From contig NZ_CAJUBK010000001.1 in assembly GCF_910584465.1 (NCBI RefSeq), positions 1 through 64,000 on the forward strand: a stretch of DNA of 64,000 bases, given 5' to 3'. The DNA is from an uncultured Oscillibacter sp. (GTDB taxonomy: Bacteria > Bacillota > Clostridia > Oscillospirales > Oscillospiraceae). Made by a program: the position numbers and the translations under genes. The stretch's first letter is position 1. Each line of letters begins with the position of its first letter. Positions 8,758-18,300 of the stretch are shown here, piece by piece. The notes under the pieces were generated by a model, which was given only the letters and a program-made list of their open reading frames with translations, had not been told where the DNA came from and ran no database searches.

Positions 8758-10449
8758 TCATTCCATCGAGATGATATAGTAGTATACCGGCTGCCCGCCG
8801 GAGAGGACCATGACCTCCGCGTCGGGGCAGGTGCATTCGAAGAGTTTCCCGGCCTGCTGAGCGGCCTCTTCCTCCACGTCCTCGCCGAAGTACAGCGAGA
8901 TGAAAGACGCGCCGCGGTCCGCGGCGTCCGCCGCCAGCGTTCCCAGGAGGTCTGGGAGGGAACTGTCCGTCCCGAAGAGCTTCCCCTCTTCCAGGGCCAG
9001 GTAGTCCCCCTCCTTGATGTCGAAGCCGTCGAAGTCCGAATCCCTGGCGGCGTAAGTGATCTGAGCGGTGGTGACGCCGGAGAGGGCCTCCGTCATGGCA
9101 GAGGCCAGCGTCTCGGCGTCGGGGGCCTCGAAGTCCACGTTCATCATGGCGGTGATGCCCTGGGGCACCGTCTTGGTGGGGATGACCACCACGTTTTTCT
9201 CCGTCAGCGCGGCGCACTGCTGGGCGGCCATGATGATGTTGCCGTTGTTGGGCAGGACGAACACCGTCTCGGCGGGGATCTGGTCCACCCCCTCCAGGAT
9301 GCTCTCGGTGGAGGGGTTCATGGTCTGTCCGCCGGACACCACGCCGTCCACGCCCAGATCCTTGAACACCGCGGCCAGGCCGTCGCCGGCGCAGACGGAG
9401 AGGAAGCCGTACCGCTTCTCCGGCGCGGCGACCTTATGTCCGCCCCGGGCGTCCTCCCGGGCCTCCGGCGCGTCCGCTCCCATCTCCAGGTCGTCCACGC
9501 TCTGGGCCTTCTTCCCGGCGGCCACGTCCTCGTACTGGGTCCGCATGTTCTCGATCTTCGCCAGCTCCAGCGTGCCGTAGCGCTGGGCCTCGTTCAGGGC
9601 GCTGCCGGGGACGTTCGTATGGACATGGACCTTGAACGCCTCGTCGTCCTCGCCGATGACCAGGCTGTCGCCGATGCTGTTCAGATAGGCCCGGAAGGGC
9701 TCCAGATCCAGGTCCGGGCCGTCCTTTCGGACGATGAAGACGGTGTCGAAGGCGAAGGTGATCTCCTCTGTGGAGAAGACGTCGAAGTCGGCTTTGGACT
9801 CCCGGGGCTCCTCCCCGGCGGTCTCCGGCATGGGCTCGCCCCGGAGCTCCGCCAGCATGCCTTCCAGGATCAGCAGGTAACCCTTGCCGCCCGCGTCCAC
9901 GACACCGGCCTTTTTCAGCACCGGGTTCATATCGGTCGTCTGGGCCAGGGCCTGATAGCCCTCCTGCAAGGCGGCCTCCAGGACCTCCTCCAGGTCCCCT
10001 CCCTTCTCCGCACGCTCCACCGCCCGCTTGGCGGCGAGGCGGGAGACGGTCAGCACGGTGCCCTCGGCGGGCTTCATGACGGCCTTGTAGGCGGAGGAGA
10101 CGCCCTCCTGCATGGCGGCGGCGAAGGCCGCGGGGCCGGCGGTCCCGCAGCCCTTCAGCCCCTTGGAGAGCCCCCGGAACAGCAGGGAGAGGATGACGCC
10201 GGAATTGCCCCGAGCCCCCCGGAGGAGGGCGGAGGCGGTGATGGAGACGGCCTGGTCCAAGGCGGCGGGCTCGCTCTTGTTCAGCTCCGCCACGGCGGCG
10301 GCGATGGTCATGGACATGTTGGTGCCCGTATCGCCGTCGGGGACGGGGAAGACGTTCAGGTCGTTGATGGCCTGCTTCTGGGCCGTGATGGCGGCGGCGC
10401 CGTGGAGGATCATCCGCTTGAAGAGCGCGCCGGTGATCTGTTCATTCAT
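8758..10449 (-). CDS. fakA: DAK2 domain fatty acid kinase subunit FakA
   Basis: ATP-binding subunit of fatty acid kinase, which phosphorylates exogenous fatty acids held by FakB/DegV proteins. The N-terminal DhaL/DAK2 motif NVFPVPDGDTGTN (about 32-44) supplies the Mg-ATP aspartates. The C-terminal half has the FakA-type PNNGNII segment and a C-terminal domain ending in GGQPVYYYIISME. Length 563 aa is normal. The next gene upstream is an Asp23/Gls24 protein, the typical Firmicutes arrangement, separated by 16 bases. No fakB is in the window. Confidence 0.9.
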   Translation of the reverse strand: MNEQITGALFKRMILHGAAAITAQKQAINDLNVFPVPDGDTGTNMSMTIAAAVAELNKSEPAALDQAVSITASALLRGARGNSGVILSLLFRGLSKGLKGCGTAGPAAFAAAMQEGVSSAYKAVMKPAEGTVLTVSRLAAKRAVERAEKGGDLEEVLEAALQEGYQALAQTTDMNPVLKKAGVVDAGGKGYLLILEGMLAELRGEPMPETAGEEPRESKADFDVFSTEEITFAFDTVFIVRKDGPDLDLEPFRAYLNSIGDSLVIGEDDEAFKVHVHTNVPGSALNEAQRYGTLELAKIENMRTQYEDVAAGKKAQSVDDLEMGADAPEAREDARGGHKVAAPEKRYGFLSVCAGDGLAAVFKDLGVDGVVSGGQTMNPSTESILEGVDQIPAETVFVLPNNGNIIMAAQQCAALTEKNVVVIPTKTVPQGITAMMNVDFEAPDAETLASAMTEALSGVTTAQITYAARDSDFDGFDIKEGDYLALEEGKLFGTDSSLPDLLGTLAADAADRGASFISLYFGEDVEEEAAQQAGKLFECTCPDAEVMVLSGGQPVYYYIISME

Positions 10450-10465
10450 ACGATCCCTTCCTCCC

Positions 10466-10816
10466 TCACAGGGTCATGGAGTCCACGCAGACGTCCACGG
10501 CGCGGACCGTGACGCCGGTGTTCTTCTCGACCACATAGCGGACCTCGTTCATGATGGAACGGCAGACCGCGGGGAGATTGACGCCGTTTTCCACGATGAT
10601 GTGGAGCTCGATGGAGATGGAGTCGTCTTCGTGATACGTGATGCTGACGCCCTTGCTCATGGCCTCGCGGCGCAGCAGGTGGACCAGTCCGTCGGTCATG
10701 GAGCGGAAGGCCATGCCCTTGACGCCGAAGCAGTTCGTGGCGGCCATGCCCGTGATGTTGGAGAACACGGCGCTCGAGACGGAGATCTCACCTTGTTCAG
10801 ACTTGAATTGGATCAT
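10466..10816 (-). CDS. Asp23/Gls24 family protein upstream of fakA
   Basis: 116-residue Asp23/Gls24 (alkaline-shock, envelope-stress) protein. Recognised from the short domain with ISVSSAVFSNITG, the central GVKGM turn and the VVEKNTGVTV ending. Members often precede fakA and are thought to be membrane-associated partners in envelope homeostasis. The start at 10816 has AAAGGA upstream. First gene of a two-gene operon with a clear sigma-A promoter. Confidence 0.88.
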   Translation of the reverse strand: MIQFKSEQGEISVSSAVFSNITGMAATNCFGVKGMAFRSMTDGLVHLLRREAMSKGVSITYHEDDSISIELHIIVENGVNLPAVCRSIMNEVRYVVEKNTGVTVRAVDVCVDSMTL

Positions 10817-10890
10817 GAGAACGTCCTTTCTTTCCCGGTATTCGCAGCCCGAGCGGGGACCGCCCCTGGCCGGACCAGCACTTGTACGAT

Positions 10891-10919
10891 ATTATAAACG
10901 ATTCTCCGGCAAAGCACAA
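10891..10919 (-). promoter_or_regulatory. Sigma-A promoter of the asp23-fakA operon
   Basis: Minus strand: TTGTGC (10919-10914), 17-base spacer, TATAAT (10896-10891), about 75 bases before the start codon. Confidence 0.7.
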
Positions 10920-10964
10920 GTGGTAAAAGAGGAAAAAACAGGGGGTCGGAGAGGGAGGACGGAC

Positions 10965-11010
10965 ATACTATCAAAATAGTATTGACAAGCGGAAACTATC
11001 GTGATAGTAT
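10965..11010 (+). promoter_or_regulatory. Promoter with two BlaI-type palindromic operators
   Basis: TTGACA (10982-10987), 17-base spacer, TAGTAT (11005-11010). Palindrome 1, ATACTAT-caaa-ATAGTAT (10965-10982), abuts the -35. Palindrome 2, ACTATC-gt-GATAGT (10995-11008), covers the spacer and -10. Both share the half-site ACTAT/ATAGT. A dimeric BlaI bound here would block RNA polymerase, so blaI is very probably autorepressed. Confidence 0.85.
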
Positions 11011-11061
11011 AACGGCATGGACGGTCGCGAACGTCCGAGAACTGGAAGGAGGCCCTCATCT

Positions 11062-11415
11062 ATGAAGCTGTTCGATTCGGAATTGAAGGTCATGGACGTC
11101 CTCTGGCGCCTGGGGGACCGCACGGCCAAGGAGATCTCCGTCATCCTGGGGGAGGAGACCGGCTGGAACGTGAACACCACGTATACCGTGATCAAGAAAT
11201 GCGTCGCCAAGGGGGCGGTGCAGCGGACGGAGCCCAATTTCCTCTGCCACGCCCTGGTCTCGAAGGAGGAGATCCGGCGCTCGGAGACGGAGGAGCTGAT
11301 CGGCCGGCTGTTCGACGGTTCGCCGGACCTGCTCTTCGCGTCCCTGCTCAGCAGCCAGGAGCTCTCCCGGGAGCAGATTGCGCGGCTCCGGGAGATCGTG
11401 GCCGAGATGAGATGA
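11062..11415 (+). CDS. BlaI/MecI/CopY family repressor (module 1)
   Basis: 117-residue winged-helix repressor. It has the family's N-terminal DNA-binding domain (start ...FDSELKVMDVLWRLGDRTAKEIS, recognition-helix region WNVNTTYTVIKKCVAKG) and a short C-terminal dimerisation helix region. Family members are cleaved when a partner M56 sensor is activated. ATG 11062 has GGAAGGAGG upstream. The M56 gene begins 7 bases after the stop, and palindromes overlap the promoter, so this is a self-contained sensor-repressor operon. No beta-lactamase gene is adjacent, so the inducer need not be a beta-lactam. Confidence 0.92.
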   Translation: MKLFDSELKVMDVLWRLGDRTAKEISVILGEETGWNVNTTYTVIKKCVAKGAVQRTEPNFLCHALVSKEEIRRSETEELIGRLFDGSPDLLFASLLSSQELSREQIARLREIVAEMR

Positions 11416-11422
11416 GGCGGCC

Positions 11423-14167
11423 ATGACGTTCTTGGAACGGACCCTCTTGGGGACCGTGATGATCCTGGCGGTGGCGGTCCTCCGGGCGCTGGCCCTCCGC
11501 CGCCTGCCCAAGGGGACCTTCGTGGCCCTGTGGCAGCTGACGGTGCTGCGCCTGCTGGTGCCGGCGGAGCTGCCCTCCCGGTTCAGCGTGTACACCATGC
11601 TGGAGGCCCTCCGCCCTAAGGCGGTCCCGGTACCGCCCGCCGTGCCTGCCGTCACGCCCTATGTACCGGCGCCGGCAGCGGCCCTCCCCGGCCCGTCCGG
11701 CATGATGCCCTCCGCCCCCGCGCCGTTCCCCGTCTGGACCGCGCTCTGGCTCACCGGGGCGGCGGCGCTGGGGCTGTGGCACCTGGTCCGGTATGTCCGC
11801 TGGCGGCGGCGCTTCCGGGAGTCCCTCCCGGCGGGGGACTGCCCTGCCGCGGACGCTTGCCTCCGCTCCCGGCGGGAGATCCGCCTCCGGGTCACGGACC
11901 GGATCGGCGCCCCGCTGACTTACGGCGTCCTCCGCCCGGTGATCCTCCTGCCCAAGACGCTGGACCTTGGGGACGAGGAGGCGGTCACCTGCGTCCTGGC
12001 CCATGAGATGGGCCATATCCGGCGGCTGGACGGCCTGTTCAAGCTGGCGCTGGCGGCGGTGCTGTGCCTCTACTGGTTCGACCCGGCGGTGTGGCTGCTG
12101 TACGTCCTGGCCAACCGGGACATGGAGCTCCGCTGCGACGAGGCGGCGGTGCTGTCGCTGGGGGAGGACAGCCGGGAGCGCTACGCCCTGGCCCTCATCC
12201 GCCTGGCGGAATCACGGAACGAACGTGTGCCTCTGTGCGGCTTTTCCCATGAAAGCGGCATGGAAGAAAGGATACGAGCGATCATGTCTATCAAAAAAAG
12301 ATCGATGCCGGCCTGTTTCATCGCCCTGGCGCTGGTGCTGGGGATCACCACGGCCTTCGCCACCTCCGCCAAGCCTGTGGAGGCGGACAGGCCCGATCTC
12401 GAAAGCATCCCCGACGGCGACCTGCTGGCCCAGTCTTCGGCGGAGTCCGCCGCCCAGTGGGACGAGGTCCTGGCCCCCTACGCCCCCTTCGGCCTGGAGT
12501 GGGACTTCGACGATCCGGACCTGGACGGCAACGGCCTCGCCATGACCTGGGAGGGCCATGAGGTCCGGGGCATCTACGACCAGGAAAACGGTGTGTGGAT
12601 CACCGAGCACGCCGGGGACGGTACCTTCGGCCCCGACGCCGTGGAGCTCTATACCGTCTATGAAAACGGGGAGCTGACGGGCCTCCGCCTGGCGACGGAG
12701 GAGGAACGAGAGGCGTTCGACCGGGACCGGAAGCTGAACGCCGACGCCCGGAAGGTGGAGGCCCTGGCGGAGAGCGTCCGCTGTGACAGCGGCCGCATCT
12801 CCTTCACCATCCCCGAGAGCGAGGGACGCTGGAGCATCTTCATCCGGGGCCGCGTCCTGCTGGAGGACGGCACGGGCATGAGCGTCCACTACCTGGAGGA
12901 GGAGAGCGAACGGGCGGAGTGGGTCCCCGGGGAGACCTACTCCTTCGAGGCGGCGGATGCGGCCTTCGACGAGCTGACCATGGACATCCGGTATGGGGAC
13001 GCCGATCTCTGCTGTCCCCTGACCCGGCTCCTGCAGGAGGGCGAGCCCCTGGCGGCGGGGGCCCAGCCGGAGGGGGAGGCGGATATCCCCGCGGGCGCGG
13101 CCATGATCTGGCCTGTGGACGGCGGCAGGATCACCAACGGCTTCGGCGGACGCGCCGCCCCCGGCGGCAAGGGCGGGACGGTCCACGGCGGCGTGGACAT
13201 CGGCGGCCTGGCGGCAGGGGCCCCCATCTACGCGGCGGCGGCAGGCACGGCGGCGGAGGCCGGGTACGATCCTTCCCTGGGATACTATGTCCGCCTGGAC
13301 CACGGGGACGGTCTGGAGACCCTCTACGCCCACTGCCGGAGCCTGGAGGTGGAGGCCGGGGACGCCGTGGCCCTGGGGCAGACCATCGCTTCGGTGGGCA
13401 GCACCGGCGATTCCACCGGGCCGCACCTGCATTTCGAGATCTTGACGGACGGCGTCCGGCAGGACCCCGAGCGCTGTCACCGCATGGGCGGCGCGCCCGC
13501 CGGGGAGGGGACAGACGGCCCTGAGGGACAGGGGGAGGTCTCCGCTCTCGACGCGGAGCGGTGCTATGAGGCCGGCAGCGTGCCGCTGTTCCAGATCGCG
13601 TTCTCCCGGCTGGACCGGGAGGCGCAGGACGGATGGCTGGACAGGATCTATGCGGACCGCAGCATCGCCGTCCTTGGAGCCGTGGCCGATCTGCTGGATG
13701 AGGACAGCGCCCCGGTCCGGCGTTTGGCGGGGATGGCCTACGAGGAGGGCGACATCGCCTCGTTCTCTGTCCTGGCCGCGCACATGAGCGGGGAGACGCT
13801 GGAGGGCTGGCTGGACCGGGCGCTGGAGGATGAGGAGTGGGCCTTCGAGTCCGTGCTGTCCGGCGCGCTGGGGCGGGACAGCGAGTCCGAGGGGCGGAAA
13901 GAGGCCCGGGAGGCGGCCTGGGACGAAGCGCAGGAGGCGGCATACCAGGCCGTGGGCATCACGGCGGACGGCAAGGAGCGGTACTACCAGGGGCAGCGGA
14001 TCAACGTCTTCCTGGATATCCGGGCCGACCGATCCTTCTACACGCTGGATGTGGATCCGGCGGGGACGGTGGATGTCAAGGTCCTCCGCGGGGAGGACGG
14101 GGAGATCGAGGGCGCGGCCTATATGACGGACGCGGAGATCGCGGAGCTGTTCGGTCAGGACCGGTGA
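11423..14167 (+). CDS. M23/M56 fusion: BlaR1-like membrane metallopeptidase with LytM domain
   Basis: 914 residues. The N-terminal half is a BlaR1/MecR1-type M56 protease: hydrophobic segments at about 8-28, 32-48 and 104-124, the zinc motif HEMGH (194-198), DEAAVLS, and a last membrane helix at about 296-315. Outside the membrane lies a domain of unknown fold (about 325-550), then an M23/LytM endopeptidase domain (about 560-685) with all metal ligands visible: H588-x3-D592, YAHC (H636) and PHLHFE (H668/H670). The C-terminal 220 residues are a helical region seen in other clostridial M56 proteins. A penicillin-binding sensor domain is absent. Probable role: a peptidoglycan-binding or peptidoglycan-cutting sensor that inactivates the BlaI upstream (inference). 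Confidence 0.88.
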   Translation: MTFLERTLLGTVMILAVAVLRALALRRLPKGTFVALWQLTVLRLLVPAELPSRFSVYTMLEALRPKAVPVPPAVPAVTPYVPAPAAALPGPSGMMPSAPAPFPVWTALWLTGAAALGLWHLVRYVRWRRRFRESLPAGDCPAADACLRSRREIRLRVTDRIGAPLTYGVLRPVILLPKTLDLGDEEAVTCVLAHEMGHIRRLDGLFKLALAAVLCLYWFDPAVWLLYVLANRDMELRCDEAAVLSLGEDSRERYALALIRLAESRNERVPLCGFSHESGMEERIRAIMSIKKRSMPACFIALALVLGITTAFATSAKPVEADRPDLESIPDGDLLAQSSAESAAQWDEVLAPYAPFGLEWDFDDPDLDGNGLAMTWEGHEVRGIYDQENGVWITEHAGDGTFGPDAVELYTVYENGELTGLRLATEEEREAFDRDRKLNADARKVEALAESVRCDSGRISFTIPESEGRWSIFIRGRVLLEDGTGMSVHYLEEESERAEWVPGETYSFEAADAAFDELTMDIRYGDADLCCPLTRLLQEGEPLAAGAQPEGEADIPAGAAMIWPVDGGRITNGFGGRAAPGGKGGTVHGGVDIGGLAAGAPIYAAAAGTAAEAGYDPSLGYYVRLDHGDGLETLYAHCRSLEVEAGDAVALGQTIASVGSTGDSTGPHLHFEILTDGVRQDPERCHRMGGAPAGEGTDGPEGQGEVSALDAERCYEAGSVPLFQIAFSRLDREAQDGWLDRIYADRSIAVLGAVADLLDEDSAPVRRLAGMAYEEGDIASFSVLAAHMSGETLEGWLDRALEDEEWAFESVLSGALGRDSESEGRKEAREAAWDEAQEAAYQAVGITADGKERYYQGQRINVFLDIRADRSFYTLDVDPAGTVDVKVLRGEDGEIEGAAYMTDAEIAELFGQDR

Positions 14168-14175
14168 CGATAGGA

Positions 14176-14328
14176 GGGGAGCCGCCCCGGCGGGGCGGCT
14201 CCCCAGCCTGTCGAAAGGGCCTGCCGCAAGGCAGGTCTCCTCGACAGGCCGAGCAAGTTTTCAGGACTTTTTGAAGTCCTGAAAACTTATGATCGAAAAC
14301 GAGAGGGACCCCTCCTGGGTCCCTCTCG
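14176..14328. repeat. Cluster of four inverted repeats after the M23/M56 gene
   Basis: Four stem-loops in 153 bases. (1) 13-bp arms 14176-14188/14192-14204. (2) GCCTGTCGA/TCGACAGGC at 14206-14214/14241-14249, enclosing CCTGCC-gcaa-GGCAGG (14220-14235). (3) 15-bp arms 14255-14269/14274-14288, AT-rich. (4) 12-bp arms 14300-14311/14317-14328. None is followed by a T-run. Stem 1 is a likely terminator; the others are not explained by a single transcript end. Confidence 0.75.
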
Positions 14329-14429
14329 TGACTCTCCTCCTTCCCGTCGATGGAGCCCCCGCCGCTTTCTCGAGGCTCTCCTTCTGCCGAAAGGCCGCTG
14401 GTGAATTTTATAAAAGATAAAAATAAATC

Positions 14430-14472
14430 TTGACTTTCATAAAATTAAAGTTTATACTTTATTTTATGAAAG
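14430..14472 (+). promoter_or_regulatory. Promoter with nested palindromic operator before the DUF2089 gene
   Basis: TTGACT (14430-14435), 17-base spacer, TATACT (14453-14458). A 12-bp palindrome, CTTTCATAAAAT / ATTTTATGAAAG (14434-14445 / 14461-14472), encloses a second, TAAAGT / ACTTTA (14446-14451 / 14456-14461). The -10 box is at the centre, so a bound dimer would shut the promoter. Probably autoregulation by the gene that follows. Confidence 0.8.
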
Positions 14473-14483
14473 GGGTGGAGCGT

Positions 14484-14804
14484 ATGACCACGACGCCTCC
14501 ATGGATGGCGGACCTGGAGGAGCAGGACCTGACCTTCGTGAAGCGGTTCGTCCTGGCCTCCGGCTCGCTGAAGGAGGTCGCGGCCCAGTACGGCGTCAGC
14601 TATCCCACGGTGCGCCTGCGGCTGGACCGGCTGATCCAGAAGATCCGGCTCAGCGACACGGCGGAGGCGGACCCTTACGTCGCCCTGGTGAAGCGTCTGG
14701 CGGTGGACGACAAGCTGGACTTCGACACCGCGAAGATCTTGATCGGCGCATACCGGGAGATCCGGAAAAAGGAAGGAGGTCCGAAGGATGGCGCTCGTGT
14801 CTAA
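14484..14804 (+). CDS. DUF2089-type helix-turn-helix regulator
   Basis: 106-residue cytoplasmic protein. A central helix-turn-helix (about 30-58, LASGSLKEVAAQYGVSYPTV) is followed by a Leu/Lys-rich helix, the DUF2089 pattern. ATG 14484 lies four bases after GGGGTGGAG; an in-frame ATG at 14466 would fall inside the operator. The stop overlaps the next gene by 17 bases, so the two are translationally coupled. The promoter is covered by nested palindromes. The pairing suggests a regulator/membrane-protein couple like those built on XRE or anti-sigma proteins (inference). Confidence 0.8.
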   Translation: MTTTPPWMADLEEQDLTFVKRFVLASGSLKEVAAQYGVSYPTVRLRLDRLIQKIRLSDTAEADPYVALVKRLAVDDKLDFDTAKILIGAYREIRKKEGGPKDGARV

Positions 14805-15114
14805 GACGATCGTCGCGGCCTTGGCCGTGTTCCTGGTGCTGGCGGTGGGCGGGATCTGCCTGCAGATCTTCCTCTCCAGGCGGGGGAGCCGCTGGCCGGG
14901 GCTGGTCCTGCCGCTGCTGACGTTCTTGTGCGCGCTACTGATGGTCTTGAGCCTCCGGGACACCGGCAGCGTGTCCCGGAACGTGCTGACGGTGCTGGTG
15001 ACACTGCTGGCGGGGAACCTCCCCACGCTGGTCCTGCTGGCGGTCTACTGGGCCGCGCGGGAGAAGCTGCGTGTGGAGCAGCAGATCGATAAGATGAAGA
15101 TCGAAGAGCTGTAG
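14788..15114 (+). CDS. Small membrane protein coupled to the DUF2089 regulator
   Basis: 108 residues with three hydrophobic segments (about 8-28, 37-55, 66-88) and a charged cytoplasmic C-terminal helix (REKLRVEQQIDKMKIEEL). No family recognised. It overlaps the upstream regulator gene and has its own AAGGAGG inside that gene. The topology and coupling fit a membrane partner that holds or signals to the regulator, but nothing in the sequence proves this. Confidence 0.75.
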   Translation: MALVSKTIVAALAVFLVLAVGGICLQIFLSRRGSRWPGLVLPLLTFLCALLMVLSLRDTGSVSRNVLTVLVTLLAGNLPTLVLLAVYWAAREKLRVEQQIDKMKIEEL

Positions 15115-15206
15115 ACCGCAGGTCCCCTTGCGGGCCTTTGCCGCGAGGGGGCACGGGAGCCCCGGCGAGGCCGATGGATCTAAGGGGCGGTGCGGACGGC
15201 GGCACA

Positions 15207-15299
15207 GGGGAGGGGCGGTGTCCTGCCGGCACCGCCCCTCCCCGCGCCCTGCCGCCGCAGATCTTGGACCATCTGCGGCGCCCCCTCCCCGCAGGGGAG
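15207..15299. terminator. Three stem-loops between convergent genes
   Basis: 14-bp arms at 15207-15220/15230-15243, 9-bp arms GCCGCAGAT/ATCTGCGGC at 15254-15262/15271-15279, and CTCCCC-gca-GGGGAG at 15285-15299. Eight T residues follow at 15311-15318 on the plus strand. The region ends the plus-strand DUF2089 transcript and probably also the minus-strand M56 transcript. Confidence 0.65.
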
Positions 15300-15334
15300 C
15301 GGCCGGACCCTTTTTTTTCGCCCCGGCCCCGCGT

Positions 15335-18300
15335 TCAGGCCGCCGCCTCGTACCAGGCGTACACGAGATCGTAGAGGGAGGGGCCGCCGCCGCTTGGCCG
15401 GACGGAGAACCAGGTCTCTTCCGGCTGGGCGTCCGACCGGGCGCTGAGCAGGACCAGATCGCTGTCCGGCCAGAAGCGCAGGCTCATGCTCCCGCCCTGG
15501 CCCATCATCAGCAAAGACGCGGCGGGCATGTCCCCGGGATCTTCGGCATAGCTCAGGTCGCAGCCCTCCAGGAGCCGCTCCGCCAGGGCGGCCCCGCCGG
15601 AGGGGCCCGGATCCGCGTCACAGCGCCTGGCCCCCTCGGAGGACAGCTCCGTCATGTTGACGCGGCCGCTCTCCAAGATCCGCTCCAGCGCCAGCCGGAT
15701 CTGGACGGCGGCGGCGTCCGGCATGGCCCCCGCCTGGGCCAGCCGCTCCGGGAGCTGCTGCGCCGAGGGCCGCAGGTACTGCCGCATGGAGGTCAGATAC
15801 GTGAGGGCGCTGTGGGACTCGTCCGGGGAGTCGTCCCGGAAGATCAGATAGAGGTATCCCGGATAGAAGGGGTCGGCCCAGCAGTCCTGGGCGGCCGTGC
15901 CCGGCATGTCCCTGGGCTGCGGCGTGTGGAACTCGCAGGACGCCCGCCAGATCCGGTAGGTCTGCCCCTCCAGCTCCATGTCCTGGGTCCGGTCGAGCCC
16001 GGTGATGCGCCAGTCGTCATAGGGGGCGCCGGCGGCGTCGAATCCCCGCTCCACGGCCGCCTGGGCGGCTTGGATGACCTCGGCATGCTCGTCGGGCCGC
16101 TCCGTCATGTGGTCTTCGAAATGCCGCTGGTCGTTGTAGACCAGGAGGGATCCCCCGTCGAAGTACAGCGTCCGGTATTCCCGGCGGGAGAGCTCCAAGC
16201 TGCTGAGATGGCTGTAGGTCCAGGCCCGGAAGGGGATGGTCCGGCCCGCGGGGTCCCAGTTTTCATAGGAGAAGATGGTATCCTCCGGCCAATGGGGGGC
16301 CAGCAGGGCGTCCAGCTCCGCCCGGTAGTGCTCCCCGTCCCGGGCGAAATAGAGGTCCCCGGCGTAGAAGGACTGGGAGACCAACTCCTTCTGCCCGTCG
16401 CCGTCCAGGTCGATGAGATCCGGATACCCCTCCACCCGGGCCAGGAGGACGGGCCGGCCCTCCCCGTCCAGGTAGTAGTAGTCGCTGCAGCGCGTGTAGG
16501 CGGGGCGCAGGCGGGTGTAGGTGATGCAGAAGCCGTCGTGCCCCATCAGATCCTGGAACCAGGACACATACCAGCTCCCGCTCTCGCCGGGATGGAAGGA
16601 CCAGAAGGCCGGGGGCCAGGAGGACCGCGCCGCATGCTGCACCCCGGCGAAGACCCGCCCCTCGCCGTCCCGGAAGAACAGCAGGGCATGGTCCCCCAGG
16701 ATGCGGGACGGATCCTCCGCCCCCTCCACGCCGTCCAGCATCTCCAGGTAGTCATGAGCGAAGGGGACCGGCTCCGCGGCCTCCGGCTCATAGGGCTCCA
16801 GATCGTCCAGGGGGATCGTATGGATGGGCGCCCAGTCCGGGGCGGCGGGGGCCCGGTCCGTCCGGTCCCACTCGTTGGAGACGAACTGCCAGCCGCCGTC
16901 CGGCGTCTCCCGCAGGGTGAGGCGGAGGGGGCCCCGGGCGATCGTCTGGATGGCCATGCGGGCGTCCCCGGCCATGGGGAGGCGGCCGCTGCTGAAAAGC
17001 TCCGCCTCATAGAAGAGCTCCACCGTGCCGCCCTCCCTCGTCCCGGAGGTGAAGGTGACCGGCGCGGGATGGCGGCGGAGGTCGTAGGAGGAGGCCGCAG
17101 GGCCGTCTGAGAAGGAGTTGTAGTAGGCGTCGTAGTCCAGCATCCACCAGAAGCGGTCCAGGTGGTCCTGGGAGATGTCATGGAGAGACAGGCCGGTGTT
17201 CTCCAGCAGGAAGGCGTCGATGTTGGCCAGGGAGAGCTTGACGTAGGTGAGGTCCAGGGTCCCGCTTGGATCGCAGTACCCGTCCAGGTCCCGCCGTTCT
17301 CCCTCGGAGATCGTCTCCGGCAGTCCGGTGCCGTTGTAGAGGAGCTCGTAGAGGTCGATGGCCCGGGGGTCCGCGTAGACGGAGGTCAGGAACTGCCTCC
17401 GGCGGTTCTCCCCCCGGCCGCAGTCCTCCGTGAAGAACGCGCCGTTGAAGTAGTCCAGCTCCTCCTGGGTGAGGGGGCGGGGCGGCTCCGGCGCGGTCTT
17501 GGCCCCGGTGAAGGTGACGGCGCAGACCAGCGCCGCCAGGGAGACCGCGGCGAAGAGGGCAGTGCCCAGGGATCCCCGGTCCTCGGCGATGCGGGCGATG
17601 CGGTCCGTCAGCCGCCGTTTGTCCGCCGTCATGGTGGTGGCGGAGAGGAGGGGGTCCGCCGGGATCCTCCGCACGGGGATGAGGGACAGCAGGGTCCGCC
17701 CATAGGGGATCCGCTCCGCCTCGCCCAGGCGCCGCAGGGCCCCTTCGTCGCAGGCCAGCTCACAGTCCGTCCGGGAGGCCAGCGCCGCCCACCAGACCAG
17801 GGGATCGAACCAATAGACCACCAGGCAGATCCCCCGGAGCAGGGCCCAGAGGGGGTCCCGGTGCCGGGCGTGGGTCTCCTCATGGGCCAGCACGTGCCGG
17901 AGGCGGTCCGGCGAGGCCAGGGCGGCGGGGGTCAGGTAGACGGCGGGCCGGAACAGCCCGAACAGGCAGGGGGAGGCCAGGCCGTCCTCCACCACATAGA
18001 TCCGGCGGGCGGGGCCCTCTGCGGGATAGGGGACCCTGGTCTTGCGGAGCGTTTGCCAGAAGAGCAGGTTGGAGAGGACCAGCCGGCAGGCCATGACCAC
18101 CATGCCGCTATACCAGACGGCACGGAGCAGGTCCTCCAGGCCGATCTGCCAGCTGTACTCCACCTCGTGGACCACCTGGTCATGGTCGGTGAAGGTATAG
18201 AGACCGTCCTCCGAGGGGGGTCCCAGCACCATTCGGGGATCGTCTTTGTAGCTGTAAGACGGGAGGGCCTCCCCCTCGGGAGCGGTCAGCGTGACGCTGT

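Noticed and set aside
8446..10512. Long plus-strand frames over gluQRS/fakA
   Set aside because: Shadow of fakA; the real product carries the DAK2 motifs on the other strand.
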